Source: Parvibaculum sp040216885 (GTDB taxonomy: Bacteria > Pseudomonadota > Alphaproteobacteria > Parvibaculales > Parvibaculaceae). From it: DNA of 64,000 bases. The stretch spans positions 10,822-74,821 of the forward strand of contig JAVJOG010000004.1 in NCBI GenBank assembly GCA_040216885.1. Reading direction: 5' to 3'. The position numbers and the translations under genes are program-made. Under the pieces are notes generated by a model. That model had not been told where the DNA came from and made no database searches. It worked only from the letters and a program-made list of their open reading frames with translations. Of this stretch, positions 51,016 through 59,534 are shown piece after piece. Position 1 is the first letter of the stretch. The number at the start of each line of letters is the position of its first letter.

Positions 51016-51339
51016 ATGGAACTAACGGAATATCTGAATCAGGCGCTCGCTTGGGCGCGTATGGGATTTGACACGGTCAATTCCATACAGGGGCTTGTCA
51101 TCGCGCTGATCGCCGCGATCATCATGACACGCTACAACAGGATCATCGTCTTCGCGCTTGGCGCGACGATCGTCCATGAACTGGTCAATATCGGCCGCAA
51201 CGTTTACGGCGGCGCCGCCGACCCGCTTCCCGACTATCTGAATGTCGAGGTGCTGAAGCTCGTCGCCATACGCTTCGTGGGCTATCTGATTGCGATCAGC
51301 CTGATCTATCTCGTCCGGCGGCTTTTCTTCCGCGGCTAG
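51016..51339 (+). CDS. Small membrane protein of unknown function
   Basis: The protein has 107 residues. It has about three hydrophobic stretches: IQGLVIALIAAIIM (24-37), IVFALGATIVHEL (44-56) and FVGYLIAISLIYLVRRL (about 88-104). GGGGGACTCG precedes the ATG. It has its own 177-base upstream region with an inverted TAGACC/GGTCTA pair around 50888-50912. It follows the flagellar operon, but no flagellar family is recognised. Its stop overlaps yajQ on the opposite strand by four bases (CTAG). Confidence 0.7.
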   Translation: MELTEYLNQALAWARMGFDTVNSIQGLVIALIAAIIMTRYNRIIVFALGATIVHELVNIGRNVYGGAADPLPDYLNVEVLKLVAIRFVGYLIAISLIYLVRRLFFRG

Positions 51340-51821
51340 TCGCGGAAGTTTTCGTATTGAAGGGGCTGCTCGATGGGCAGCCCTTTCACAAACTGGATAG
51401 CGGCCTGGAGGTCATCTCGCTTCTTGCCCGAGACGCGCAGCTCGTCGCCCTGTATCGCGACCTGTACCTTCAGGCCCGATCCCTTGATATCCTTCACAAT
51501 ACGCTTGGCCAGATCCTTCTCGATACCGTTGAGGATCGTCACTTTCTGCCGCACGCTTTGTCCTGCCGCCCTTTCGGGCTCCTTGTAGTCGAGCACCCCG
51601 GCTTCGATTTTCCGCCGTGCAAGATGGCCCTGCAATATTTCGTGCACCTGCTTGAGCTTCAGGTCGTCATCCGCATGGATGGTCAGCTCGCTCTCCTTCC
51701 GCTCCACCTTGCAATGCGACCCCTTGAAATCGTACCGCTGCTCGATTTCCCGCGCCACGTTCTGCAGCGCGTTGTCGATTTCGGCGAAGTCGGTTTTGGA
51801 GACGATGTCGAAGGAAGGCAT
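51336..51821 (-). CDS. yajQ: YajQ family nucleotide-binding protein
   Basis: The protein has 161 residues. The UPF0234 family is recognised from MPSFDIVSKTDFAEIDNALQN at the start, EIEQRYDFKGS, and KDIKGSGLKVQVAIQGDELRVSGKKRDDLQ in the middle. It has a double ferredoxin-like fold that binds cyclic di-GMP or RNA in some bacteria. It sits beside fliJ/fliI but is a broadly conserved housekeeping gene. Confidence 0.95.
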   Translation of the reverse strand: MPSFDIVSKTDFAEIDNALQNVAREIEQRYDFKGSHCKVERKESELTIHADDDLKLKQVHEILQGHLARRKIEAGVLDYKEPERAAGQSVRQKVTILNGIEKDLAKRIVKDIKGSGLKVQVAIQGDELRVSGKKRDDLQAAIQFVKGLPIEQPLQYENFRD

Positions 51822-51898
51822 GGAAATGACCGCTCTGCAATTGTCGGGCGGGCATTCTAGATCGAAAAGCGGCGGCTCGGAAAGTGGCTGCCGGGCCG

Positions 51899-52309
51899 TT
51901 ACTGCCGGCGATGGATCGTCAGCGCGATTTCATCGAGCGAACTCTGCTCGGCCCGCATGGCTTCCTTGTGGATCTTGCGTTTCCGATTGCCGTCGAGGAG
52001 CTCGTATTTCTTGAGTTCGCGGAACGCGTCGGCGAGCTCTTCCTTCGCCGTATCGAGCTGTCGCTCGATGCCCTCGATCGATTCCAGAATATTCTCGCGG
52101 CGCCGCAGCACCGACTTGGCAAACATCGGATAGGCGAAATGCGCCACGTCGGAAATCCCGGCCTTGCGTTGCTCGGCCTCGACTTGCGCCTCAAGATCGC
52201 GCTCGCGCTGGCGAAACTCGCCGAGCATCAGCTCGAGTTCAGCGACCTTCCGGCGCTTTTCATCGACCTGGAACTTGTGCAGCCGGATCAGGGACTCGCG
52301 GTTGCGCAT
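51899..52309 (-). CDS. fliJ: Flagellar export protein FliJ
   Basis: This is a 136-residue, almost wholly helical coiled-coil protein (LIRLHKFQVDEKRRKVAELELML and VLRRRENILESIEGIERQLDTAKEEL). The ATG overlaps the fliI stop (TGATG), and a GTG three bases upstream is also possible. Position directly after fliI and the coiled coil identify FliJ, the stalk-like subunit of the export ATPase complex; sequence alone would be weaker. Confidence 0.85.
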   Translation of the reverse strand: MRNRESLIRLHKFQVDEKRRKVAELELMLGEFRQRERDLEAQVEAEQRKAGISDVAHFAYPMFAKSVLRRRENILESIEGIERQLDTAKEELADAFRELKKYELLDGNRKRKIHKEAMRAEQSSLDEIALTIHRRQ

Positions 52310-53643
52310 CACTCAGTCTCCTCGGAAACAGGCATGCGGGCGAGGATCTCCGCCAGCGCCGCATAGCCGGTCGCAAGATCGCTGGATTCGTCCTTGCGCT
52401 GCGCCAGATAGGCTTCAAGCGCCGGCTGATAGTGAATGGCCTCGTCGACAAGCGGATCGGAGCCGGCCCGATAGGCGCCAAGACGGATCAACTCTTCCAT
52501 GTCGCTGTAGGTCGCCATCAGCGTTCGCGCCTGGCGGATAAGGGCGTTTTCGTCCGGCGCATTGCAATCCGGCATGGTGCGCGAGACGGATTTGAGAATA
52601 TTGATGGCCGGATAACGGCCGCGTTCGGCGATCGCCCGCTCCATCACGATATGGCCGTCGAGGATGGCGCGCACGGCGTCTGCGACCGGCTCGTTGTGGT
52701 CGTCGCCGTCGACAAGAACCGTGAAGAGACCGGTGATACTGCCCTGGCCCGTGCCGGGGCCGGCGCGCTCGAGGAGTTTCGGCAGTTCGGCGAAGACGGT
52801 CGGCGTATAGCCCTTGGTCGTCGGCGGCTCACCGGTCGACAGGCCGATCTCGCGCTGTGCGATGGCAAAGCGCGTCACGCTGTCCATCATGCACAGAACG
52901 TCCTTGTCGAGATCGCGGAAATACTCGGCCAGCGCCAGTGTCAGATAGGCAGCCTGCCGGCGCATCAGCGCCGGTTCGTCGGATGTGGCAACCACCACCA
53001 CCGAGCGAGCAAGGCCCTCGGGACCGAGGTCGTCCTCGATGAATTCCTGAACTTCGCGGCCGCGTTCGCCGATCAGTCCGATCACGGCAACATCGCATGC
53101 CGTATTTCGCGCCAGCATCGAAAGCAGCACCGATTTGCCGACACCGGAACCGGCGAAAATGCCCATGCGCTGGCCGCGGCAGCAGGTGGCGAATGTATTG
53201 AGCGCGCGAACGCCGAGATCGACCTTGCCCTTCACCCGCTGGCGCGTATGCGCGGGCGGCGGCGTGTTGCGCAACGGATAGGGTTCATGTCCCTGCCCGA
53301 TCGGACCTTTCCCGTCGATAGGTTCGCCCATGGCATTGACGACACGACCGAGCCAGGCGCTCGACGGATAGACATGCGGTTCTTCGGAGGAAAGCACGGC
53401 CTTGCAGCCGACGCCGATGCCGGACAACGAACCGAAAGGCAGGCAGAGCGCGCGATTGTCGCGGAAGCCGACGACCTCGCAAGTCACATCTTCGCCGAGA
53501 CGATTTGTTATAGCGAGACGGCTGCCGACACCCATGGCGTGCAGTGGCCCGGCCACCTCGACCACCAGCCCCTGAACGCTGAAGACGCGGCCATAATGTT
53601 TGACTTCGGCGATTTCGCCGATTTCCGCCAACAATGCTCGCAC
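52309..53643 (-). CDS. fliI: Flagellum-specific ATPase FliI
   Basis: The protein has 444 residues from GTG 53643. Walker A GIFAGSGVGKSVLL, Walker B DKDVLCMMDSVTRFA and the type III ATPase segment IGLSTGEPPTTKGYTPTVFAELPKLLERAG are present. GTG 53643 was chosen because the family usually begins just before this point (VRALLAEIGEIAEVKHYGRV); an ATG at 53820 would add 59 residues without family resemblance. It powers export together with FliH and FliJ. Confidence 0.93.
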   Translation of the reverse strand: MRALLAEIGEIAEVKHYGRVFSVQGLVVEVAGPLHAMGVGSRLAITNRLGEDVTCEVVGFRDNRALCLPFGSLSGIGVGCKAVLSSEEPHVYPSSAWLGRVVNAMGEPIDGKGPIGQGHEPYPLRNTPPPAHTRQRVKGKVDLGVRALNTFATCCRGQRMGIFAGSGVGKSVLLSMLARNTACDVAVIGLIGERGREVQEFIEDDLGPEGLARSVVVVATSDEPALMRRQAAYLTLALAEYFRDLDKDVLCMMDSVTRFAIAQREIGLSTGEPPTTKGYTPTVFAELPKLLERAGPGTGQGSITGLFTVLVDGDDHNEPVADAVRAILDGHIVMERAIAERGRYPAINILKSVSRTMPDCNAPDENALIRQARTLMATYSDMEELIRLGAYRAGSDPLVDEAIHYQPALEAYLAQRKDESSDLATGYAALAEILARMPVSEETE

Positions 53644-53996
53644 CGGCCTGTAACCCCCGCTGCGCAAGCCCTGGGGGCCTGCGAAAATTTCCCAAGAACA
53701 CGAAACCGGGACCTCGGCACGAGCCGATCCGGCCTCACTGGAGCGATCATGGCGCGAAGACTTTAAGGCCGCGTAAACCCTGAACTGCCGATATTTCGCC
53801 GCAACGGAAAGAGCCGGCACAGCCGGAATCCCGCAGGATCGGCGGCTTTCATGGCCTTAAAAAATTCAGCTAAATTTTTCTGAATTTTTTCTGTTTCGAT
53901 TAACCTTTGTTAACCAAATCGCCTTAAGGTCCGAATTCTGGATTAACCGGGCTGCAGGCGATCGGGGCTTTCCGACATCGCCGAAGAGGGGGACCA
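53644..53996. other. Divergent control region of fliI and ctrA
   Basis: These 353 bases lie between divergent fliI and ctrA. The right half is AT-rich. It contains an 11-bp inverted repeat (AAAAAATTCAG 53859-53869 with 53880-53890) followed by T residues, and several TTAA motifs. No GANTC site was found close to ctrA. A reading frame in the left part (53644-53820, minus) is in phase with fliI and may or may not be translated. Confidence 0.6.
53900..53913 (+). promoter_or_regulatory. Paired TTAACC motifs upstream of ctrA
   Basis: TTAACCTTTGTTAA is two TTAA halves with a six-base gap (CtrA consensus has seven), followed by a CCTTAAGG and another TTAACC at 53943-53948. The cluster lies 50-100 bases before ctrA and fits CtrA autoregulation. 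It may equally serve fliI. Confidence 0.5.
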
Positions 53997-54704
53997 ATGC
54001 GAGTTCTGCTCATAGAAGACGATAGTGCGACCGCGCAGAGTATCGAATTGATGCTCAAATCGGATGGTTTCAACGTGTACACCACCGACCTCGGCGAAGA
54101 AGGGGTCGATCTGGGCAAGCTTTACGATTACGACATCATCCTGCTCGACCTGAACCTGCCGGATATGAGCGGCTACGAGGTTCTGAAGTCCCTTCGCGTC
54201 GGCAAGATCGCAACACCGATCCTGATCCTTTCGGGCCTCGCGGGCATCGAGAACAAGGTTCGCGGCCTCGGCTTCGGCGCCGACGACTATATGACCAAAC
54301 CTTTCCATAAGGATGAGCTGGTGGCGCGCATCCACGCCGTCGTCCGCCGCTCGAAGGGTCACTCCCAATCCGTCATCAACACCGGCAAGCTGACCGTCAA
54401 TCTCGACACCAAGACCGTCGAGGTCGAGGGCAGCCGCGTGCATCTGACGGGCAAGGAATACCAGATGCTGGAGCTGCTTTCGCTCCGCAAGGGCACCACG
54501 CTTACCAAGGAGATGTTCCTCAATCATCTCTATGGCGGCATGGACGAGCCGGAACTCAAGATTATCGACGTCTTCATCTGCAAGCTTCGCAAGAAGCTCG
54601 CGGCTTCGACCGGCGGCGATCACTACATCGAAACGGTTTGGGGCCGGGGCTACGTGCTGCGCGACCCGTCCGAAGGGACAATGCAGGCCAAGGCTTCAGC
54701 CTGA
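53997..54704 (+). CDS. ctrA: Cell-cycle response regulator CtrA
   Basis: This 235-residue OmpR-family regulator has receiver residues Asp8-Asp9 (LLIEDDS), phospho-acceptor Asp51 in ILLDLNLPDMSG, Thr/Ser in LILSGLAG and Lys in MTKPF. The winged-helix domain includes LTGKEYQMLELLSLRKG, DVFICKLRKKL and TVWGRGYVLRDP, which is the near-invariant CtrA signature. GAGGGGGACC precedes the ATG. It controls division, flagella and other late cell-cycle genes. The short tail ends MQAKASA; in Caulobacter the C-terminal AA aids ClpXP degradation, and here the end is SA. Confidence 0.96.
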   Translation: MRVLLIEDDSATAQSIELMLKSDGFNVYTTDLGEEGVDLGKLYDYDIILLDLNLPDMSGYEVLKSLRVGKIATPILILSGLAGIENKVRGLGFGADDYMTKPFHKDELVARIHAVVRRSKGHSQSVINTGKLTVNLDTKTVEVEGSRVHLTGKEYQMLELLSLRKGTTLTKEMFLNHLYGGMDEPELKIIDVFICKLRKKLAASTGGDHYIETVWGRGYVLRDPSEGTMQAKASA

Positions 54705-54731
54705 TCCCGCATATCGCGCGTGCTGCGTTGA

Positions 54732-54762
54732 GGGGGCGTCTCGGGGGGGACGCCCCTTTTTC
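54732..54762 (+). terminator. Rho-independent terminator after ctrA
   Basis: The stem GGGGCGTC/GACGCCCC has an eight-base loop and is followed by TTTTT, 27 bases after the ctrA stop and 12 bases before the end of the convergent chpT gene. Confidence 0.88.
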
Positions 54763-54774
54763 GTGGGCGCACGC

Positions 54775-55437
54775 CTAAACGCCAGCGCCGCCCTCGACGA
54801 ATGACGCCTCGACGATGAAGGCGTCGCCATCCATCCGCGCATCGATCGAAAGACCGAGCGAGCGTGCGACAAGGCCGGTGAAATAAGGCTGCGCGGCGCG
54901 TGCATCGAGAAAACGGTCCGCTGCGCGCCCGCCGAGAAACTTGGCAGTTTCTTCGGGAATGCGGGCCGCCTGCCCCGTGGAGCGCACCTTGATTGTCGGC
55001 TTGGCGAGATCGCCCTCGATCGAAACGGCAACCTCGCCGCCTCGCGGGATCGCGGCCATGCCGATCAAGATCATGTTGAGCAGAAGCTTCACATAGTCCT
55101 TGCCCATCGTCGCGGCAGGCGCAGCCCAGACGAGCGACGCCTTTTCACCCATCATCAACCCTTCGGCCACACCTTTTGCGTCCTGAAGGTCGAGCTCGGC
55201 ACCCGCCGATCCGGCGGCCCCGAAGCAGAGACGGGCGAACTGAAGCTTGGCGGATGCCTGGGCGGCACTCTTGGTGATGAGGTCCATCGCATGGGCCTTC
55301 ATCTCCGGGTCGTCATCGTCGGCAAGCACCTCAAGCCCGTTTGTGATCGCGCCGACCGGGCTGATCACATCGTGACATACGCGGCTGCACATCAAGGCAG
55401 CCAGCTCCAGCGCGGAAACATCGTCCGTTTCGTTCAT
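54775..55437 (-). CDS. chpT: Histidine phosphotransferase ChpT
   Basis: The protein has 220 residues. The DHp-like helix ELAALMCSRVCHDVISPVGAITNG carries His22, the phosphotransfer residue. The rest resembles a degenerate kinase ATPase domain without nucleotide motifs, as in ChpT. GGGGCAATTCGAT precedes ATG 55437; long in-frame codons upstream do not look coding. ChpT relays phosphate from CckA to CtrA and CpdR. It is convergent with ctrA. Confidence 0.93.
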   Translation of the reverse strand: MNETDDVSALELAALMCSRVCHDVISPVGAITNGLEVLADDDDPEMKAHAMDLITKSAAQASAKLQFARLCFGAAGSAGAELDLQDAKGVAEGLMMGEKASLVWAAPAATMGKDYVKLLLNMILIGMAAIPRGGEVAVSIEGDLAKPTIKVRSTGQAARIPEETAKFLGGRAADRFLDARAAQPYFTGLVARSLGLSIDARMDGDAFIVEASFVEGGAGV

Positions 55438-55609
55438 ATCGAATTGCCCCACAACCCTCGAACGCCCTGAAAGCCTGATAGCATCGCACCGCACACAATG
55501 CCAGCCCCGCAGCGTCCGGCAAACCTTGAGGCATTGCCGCCTTGACCGGCCATGCCCGCAAATGCTGTTCTCCGCGCCGGCCTCAAGCGAAACCCCGAAG
55601 GAACCGAAT

Positions 55610-56422
55610 GTGACGAGCTCGATTGCCGACAAAGCGGCCCTGACCGATGAATTGCGGCGTATCGCCGTCCAGGCCGGCGCCGCCATCATGGACCACTACC
55701 ACGCCGGCGTGGAGGTGATCCGGAAGGAAGACAACAGCCCCGTCACCGCCGCCGATCACGACGCCGAGGCGATCATTCTCGCTGGCCTGCGCCGCGTCGC
55801 ACCCGAAATTCCGGTGGTGTCGGAAGAGGCGGCCGCAAGCGGCCATATCCCCGAATTCGGGCCTCATTTCTTCCTGGTGGACCCCCTCGACGGCACCAAG
55901 GAATTTATCGGCAAGAACGGCGAGTTCACGGTCAATATCGCACTGATCGAAAATCGCCTGCCGGTCGCCGGCGTCGTCTATGCGCCGGCAAAGGAACGCA
56001 TGTTCTTCGGTTTTGGATCGGGCAACGCTTTCGAGCAGCGGGTTGCGGCCAATCACGATGGCAGCGTGCCGGGCGACGAGGTCCGCCGCATCGCCGCGCG
56101 CAGGCCCGCCGCCGATGGGCTTGTGGTCATTGCAAGCCGCACACATCGCGACCAGAAGACCGATGAATATCTGAACCTCTACAAGGTGAAGGAGTTTCTC
56201 GCCGCCGGATCGTCACTGAAGTTCTGCATCATCGCGGCGGGCGAAGCCGATCTCTACCCGCGTCACGGCCGCACCATGGAGTGGGACACGGCGGCGGGCC
56301 ATGCGGTGCTTGCCGCCGCCGGCGGCACGGTCACCCAACTCGACGGCACGCCCCTGATCTACGGCAAGGTCGAACGCGGCCTGGACAATCCGTTTTTTGT
56401 GGCGCGCGGCGCCAGCGCTTGA
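55610..56422 (+). CDS. cysQ: 3'(2'),5'-bisphosphate nucleotidase CysQ
   Basis: This 270-residue inositol monophosphatase-fold enzyme has metal-binding motifs PVTAADHDAE, EE in VVSEEAA, DPLDGTKEF and the distal EWDTAAGHAVL. The CysQ subgroup is indicated by GTKEFIGKNGEFTVNIALIE. GTG 55610 is the chosen start, with AAGGAACC upstream; an in-frame ATG at 55526 lies in probable non-coding sequence. It recycles 3'-phosphoadenosine phosphate from sulphate assimilation. Confidence 0.92.
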   Translation: MTSSIADKAALTDELRRIAVQAGAAIMDHYHAGVEVIRKEDNSPVTAADHDAEAIILAGLRRVAPEIPVVSEEAAASGHIPEFGPHFFLVDPLDGTKEFIGKNGEFTVNIALIENRLPVAGVVYAPAKERMFFGFGSGNAFEQRVAANHDGSVPGDEVRRIAARRPAADGLVVIASRTHRDQKTDEYLNLYKVKEFLAAGSSLKFCIIAAGEADLYPRHGRTMEWDTAAGHAVLAAAGGTVTQLDGTPLIYGKVERGLDNPFFVARGASA

Positions 56423-56433
56423 AGCACCCCGAG

Positions 56434-56464
56434 ACCCGGGCCGGTTCGATGAACCGGTCCGGGT
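56434..56464 (+). terminator. Hairpin after cysQ
   Basis: The stem ACCCGGGCCGGTT / AACCGGTCCGGGT is 13 bp with one G-U pair, has loop CGATG, and starts 12 bases after the cysQ stop. No T-run follows. The rest of the 282-base gap to ydbL has a second small hairpin (CCCCCGA-CCG-TCGGGGG) and no gene. Confidence 0.55.
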
Positions 56465-56704
56465 CTGGTGCTGTCGAGGCCGTCGGAAAGGATCGGCTCG
56501 GTCGGCGCGAACCGGCGAACTGGCCCCCCGACCGTCGGGGGTCCGCGCCGACCCCGCCTGGCATCTCTGCCGGCGGAGAGCTGATCGTGAAAACAGATTG
56601 CAATCGCCATGCCGCCGATTTCCGGGCTGTTCGCCCCCTCACGGCACGAAACCGCAGGGATTTCGGGCCTCGCGAACACCGGCCGTACCGGATCGGGACA
56701 GACG

Positions 56705-57055
56705 TCAGGGCTTCTTGACGAACATGCCGGACGCGCTCTCGACATACTGGCCGGACGGCGTCTTGGCGATCAGCTTCTCGGCGGCGAGTTTCTCGACCGC
56801 ATTCAGCGACGCGCCCGATGTGCGCGCCGCGATCTCCTGATAGGAGGCGCGGCGGCGCAGGTTGATGTCGTCGACCAGTTGGCGAAGCTCCGGCGTCGGG
56901 CTTGATGTCACGATGCCGACATAGCCATTCTGCCGCTCGCCGACGAGGCCTTGCGCTTTGGCTGAGTCGAGATCGATCGCAAACGCGGGAGCGGCAAAGG
57001 CCAGGCCAGCCAGAAGTGCCAGCATCGCCACAAGGGATTTTGCAAAGAGGGCCAT
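56705..57055 (-). CDS. ydbL: YdbL family protein (DUF1318)
   Basis: This is a 116-residue protein with a signal peptide (LVAMLALLAGLAFAAPAFA). The mature part AKAQGLVGERQNGYVGIV, then DINLRRRASYQEIAARTSG, matches DUF1318/YdbL. It is the last gene of the ydbH-ynbE-ydbL set. Recent work on the AsmA-like proteins implicates this locus in phospholipid transport to the outer membrane. YdbL itself is poorly defined. Confidence 0.9.
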   Translation of the reverse strand: MALFAKSLVAMLALLAGLAFAAPAFAIDLDSAKAQGLVGERQNGYVGIVTSSPTPELRQLVDDINLRRRASYQEIAARTSGASLNAVEKLAAEKLIAKTPSGQYVESASGMFVKKP

Positions 57056-57068
57056 TTCGTTCCGCTCC

Positions 57069-57302
57069 TCAGAACAGGTCGGGATTGTCGACGAGCAACT
57101 GGTCGAGGTCGCGATCGACCTTGATCCGGATTTCCTGCTCGATCTTGACATTGAGATTGATTTCGATGGGCTTGTCCGGCGCCTCTATCTTGACCGTCGG
57201 ATTGCAACCGGCGGCAACGAGCACCAATCCGGCCACCAGCATCAGACTTTTGGGAGACGGCATTGCGCGTCGGCGGACGGTAGTGGCTTGGGGAAGGTTC
57301 AT
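57069..57302 (-). CDS. ynbE: YnbE family lipoprotein
   Basis: The protein has 77 residues. Lipobox VAAGC follows a hydrophobic segment, then NPTVKIEAPDKPIEINLNVKI, typical of YnbE. The ATG at 57302 overlaps the ydbH stop (ATGA). A later Met (57263) would give a shorter signal peptide and is possible. It is an outer-membrane lipoprotein thought to pair with YdbH by beta-strand addition. Confidence 0.9.
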   Translation of the reverse strand: MNLPQATTVRRRAMPSPKSLMLVAGLVLVAAGCNPTVKIEAPDKPIEINLNVKIEQEIRIKVDRDLDQLLVDNPDLF

Positions 57303-59377
57303 GGTTCCGTCTTGTCGGCTGGGGGACTGACCGCCGGAGCGGACCGATTCCTGATGAGTTCCATTGGCCGGAACCCGACGGTACCACGCCGGATCACGTC
57401 CGCAAGCGATCCCTCGAGCTTCACATTGATGGCAAACGGATAGCCCTCATAAAGATCGGGGTTGGAGCCACGCAATCCGAGGCGCAGCACGAGGTCGCCA
57501 TTCGCATTGCCCGCAAGACCGCCGGTCAGTTCCGTGTAATGAAAATTGCGCAGCGCATCGGTGAGAAGCTTCGTTTCCTCGCCAGGCGCGATGTCGCTGC
57601 CTGCTCCAAGATAGACGATGATCCCTTTGTCCTCTGCCGAGAGCGCGCCGTCGAGCAACACGGGATCCCCGTCGCGAAGAACGACCGGAATGGTACCGCC
57701 GATCCGTCCCGTCGCCGTGAGGCCCGGCACTTCAACGATTTTCAACAATGCCTCAAGGTCGACATGCTCGACCGTCAGATCGAAACGGGCGTCGGGTGCC
57801 AACACATCGGCGCCGCGCGATGCCAGCACCACCTGGCCGCTGGCAAAAGGCCAGCGCGCGTCGAGAATACGCAAGCCGTCGCGGTCCATGTCGAAGGTGA
57901 CGACTCCATTTCCGAGCGGCAGCCCCGCCTCGAGCATCCGCAGCTTGAGCGTTTGCGGACCGCGTGTGCGCGGCGGCAGCAGGCTTGCCAGCTTGACGGT
58001 ACCGCTGAGCCCCTCGAACGTCGCCGCCGGCGTGACGAAGCCAACCTCCTTCAACACCGTCTCGCCGGAACTCGACACGCCGTTTTCCGAAACGGAGAGA
58101 TTGGCAACATAAGACGCATTGCCACTCATCCGCGTCACCTTGCCGAGCATGACCGGCAGCAGGGTCTGCAATTCGACCTTGCCCGGCGCGAAGTTGAATT
58201 CGCCGGCGGCGCGCAGATTGCCCTTCTGCGTACCTGCATCGTAGGTTCCGGTGAAATCGCCGAGCCGGGCCCCGGCAATGGCCGGCAGCGCGCTGCGCGC
58301 CACAAGACGCCAGTCGAGCACCGGCGCGCCGAACGCCACGTCGCCCTCGATACGGACCGGCGCAAAACGCTGCGGCGACGTCAGGTCGTCGATGCGAATA
58401 CCGGACAACCGGACCCGGTAAGGAGACGCCGAAGTACCGCCAAAGCCTTTCGAAACATTCACAACACCCGAGAACGATGCCGAACCCGCCGCCGTTTGAT
58501 GAAGCGCAAGCTTGTCGAGGTTTATATCCGCGGTCGCCAACAGGCCGCCGGGCGAAATCGCGCCATCGGCCTCGTAGGCGACGGCGCCGGTCAGATCGAG
58601 ATAGTAGGGCGCGAGAAGCGGCACCAGCATTTGCGGCGTCAAACCGTTACGCGCGAAATCAATTGCACCTTCGGCGCGTATCTTCCCGGCCCGCCTGGCG
58701 GTGTCGTAGGTTCCGGCAACATGCCCGAGTGCCGTCCCCTCCGCATCGGCCGCCGCGCTGGCGAGCGTCAAATCGAAACCGAGCACACCTTCATCCAGGT
58801 CGACGCGACCGGCCGCTACGACCGGCGCGAGGCGCTGTGGTCCGGTTTCGGAAATCGTCAGCCCCGGCAACGACACCGCGAGAGCCGTGCCCGATTGCCT
58901 CACCTCCACCGGGCCCGCGAGCGAAGCCTCGCCCCATGGCGTCGACAGCGCAATTGCCACTCGCTCGGCCGCTATCTCCGGCAGCAGCAGATCGCCACCG
59001 CCTTCGCCCGACAGCAGCGGGTCGAGAGCCCCGAATGAAATGCCGCCATCCTCAAGGCGAACGCGAAGCCGGGCCTCGCCGACATCGATCGACCGCACAC
59101 GGCCCGACAGAAGTTCACCCGCCGAATATGTGACGGTAACGCTGTCGACGACGGCATCGCCCTCGCCGATATCTATATCCGCGAGCACGATGCTCCGCAG
59201 GCCGAGAAAGGCGACGCGGAACGTTGCCGGGGCGACGCCGCGTTCCGCCAATGCCCGGCCGATGGCCTGTTCGGCGACCGCCAGCCGCTCGATCCACAAC
59301 CACGCGGCCCCGCCTGCGGCGACCAGCAGGACCAGTCCAAAAACAAAGGCCAGCCTGCGTTTCATGGATTTCTGCAT
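57299..59377 (-). CDS. ydbH: YdbH-like AsmA-family envelope protein
   Basis: This 692-residue protein has one N-terminal membrane span (FVFGLVLLVAAGGAAWLW) and a long beta-rich repeat-like body of the YdbH/AsmA-like type, including GFVTPAATFEGLSGTVKL and the C-terminal GLRGSNPDLYEGYPFAINVKLEG. The inner-membrane anchor and periplasmic groove fit a lipid-bridging role together with YnbE. It is the first gene of the operon, ending in ATGA overlap with ynbE. Confidence 0.85.
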   Translation of the reverse strand: MQKSMKRRLAFVFGLVLLVAAGGAAWLWIERLAVAEQAIGRALAERGVAPATFRVAFLGLRSIVLADIDIGEGDAVVDSVTVTYSAGELLSGRVRSIDVGEARLRVRLEDGGISFGALDPLLSGEGGGDLLLPEIAAERVAIALSTPWGEASLAGPVEVRQSGTALAVSLPGLTISETGPQRLAPVVAAGRVDLDEGVLGFDLTLASAAADAEGTALGHVAGTYDTARRAGKIRAEGAIDFARNGLTPQMLVPLLAPYYLDLTGAVAYEADGAISPGGLLATADINLDKLALHQTAAGSASFSGVVNVSKGFGGTSASPYRVRLSGIRIDDLTSPQRFAPVRIEGDVAFGAPVLDWRLVARSALPAIAGARLGDFTGTYDAGTQKGNLRAAGEFNFAPGKVELQTLLPVMLGKVTRMSGNASYVANLSVSENGVSSSGETVLKEVGFVTPAATFEGLSGTVKLASLLPPRTRGPQTLKLRMLEAGLPLGNGVVTFDMDRDGLRILDARWPFASGQVVLASRGADVLAPDARFDLTVEHVDLEALLKIVEVPGLTATGRIGGTIPVVLRDGDPVLLDGALSAEDKGIIVYLGAGSDIAPGEETKLLTDALRNFHYTELTGGLAGNANGDLVLRLGLRGSNPDLYEGYPFAINVKLEGSLADVIRRGTVGFRPMELIRNRSAPAVSPPADKTEP

Positions 59378-59534
59378 GCGGCGCCGTCTGCCTGTCTTTT
59401 TCCGCAGGCGCAGGTCCCGGCGGTCACTGTTTCGCCATCCGCTGCCGCCATGATTTCCCCGGTTGAGTTAGACTCTCGCATAATTTGGAGGCGATTCGAT
59501 GGCGCAATGCCGCTGGAGAACAAGGAACACCGAA

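Noticed and set aside
53644..53820. N-terminal extension of FliI to ATG 53820
   Set aside because: The extra 59 residues lack family resemblance and would make FliI longer than usual; GTG 53643 gives the normal length.
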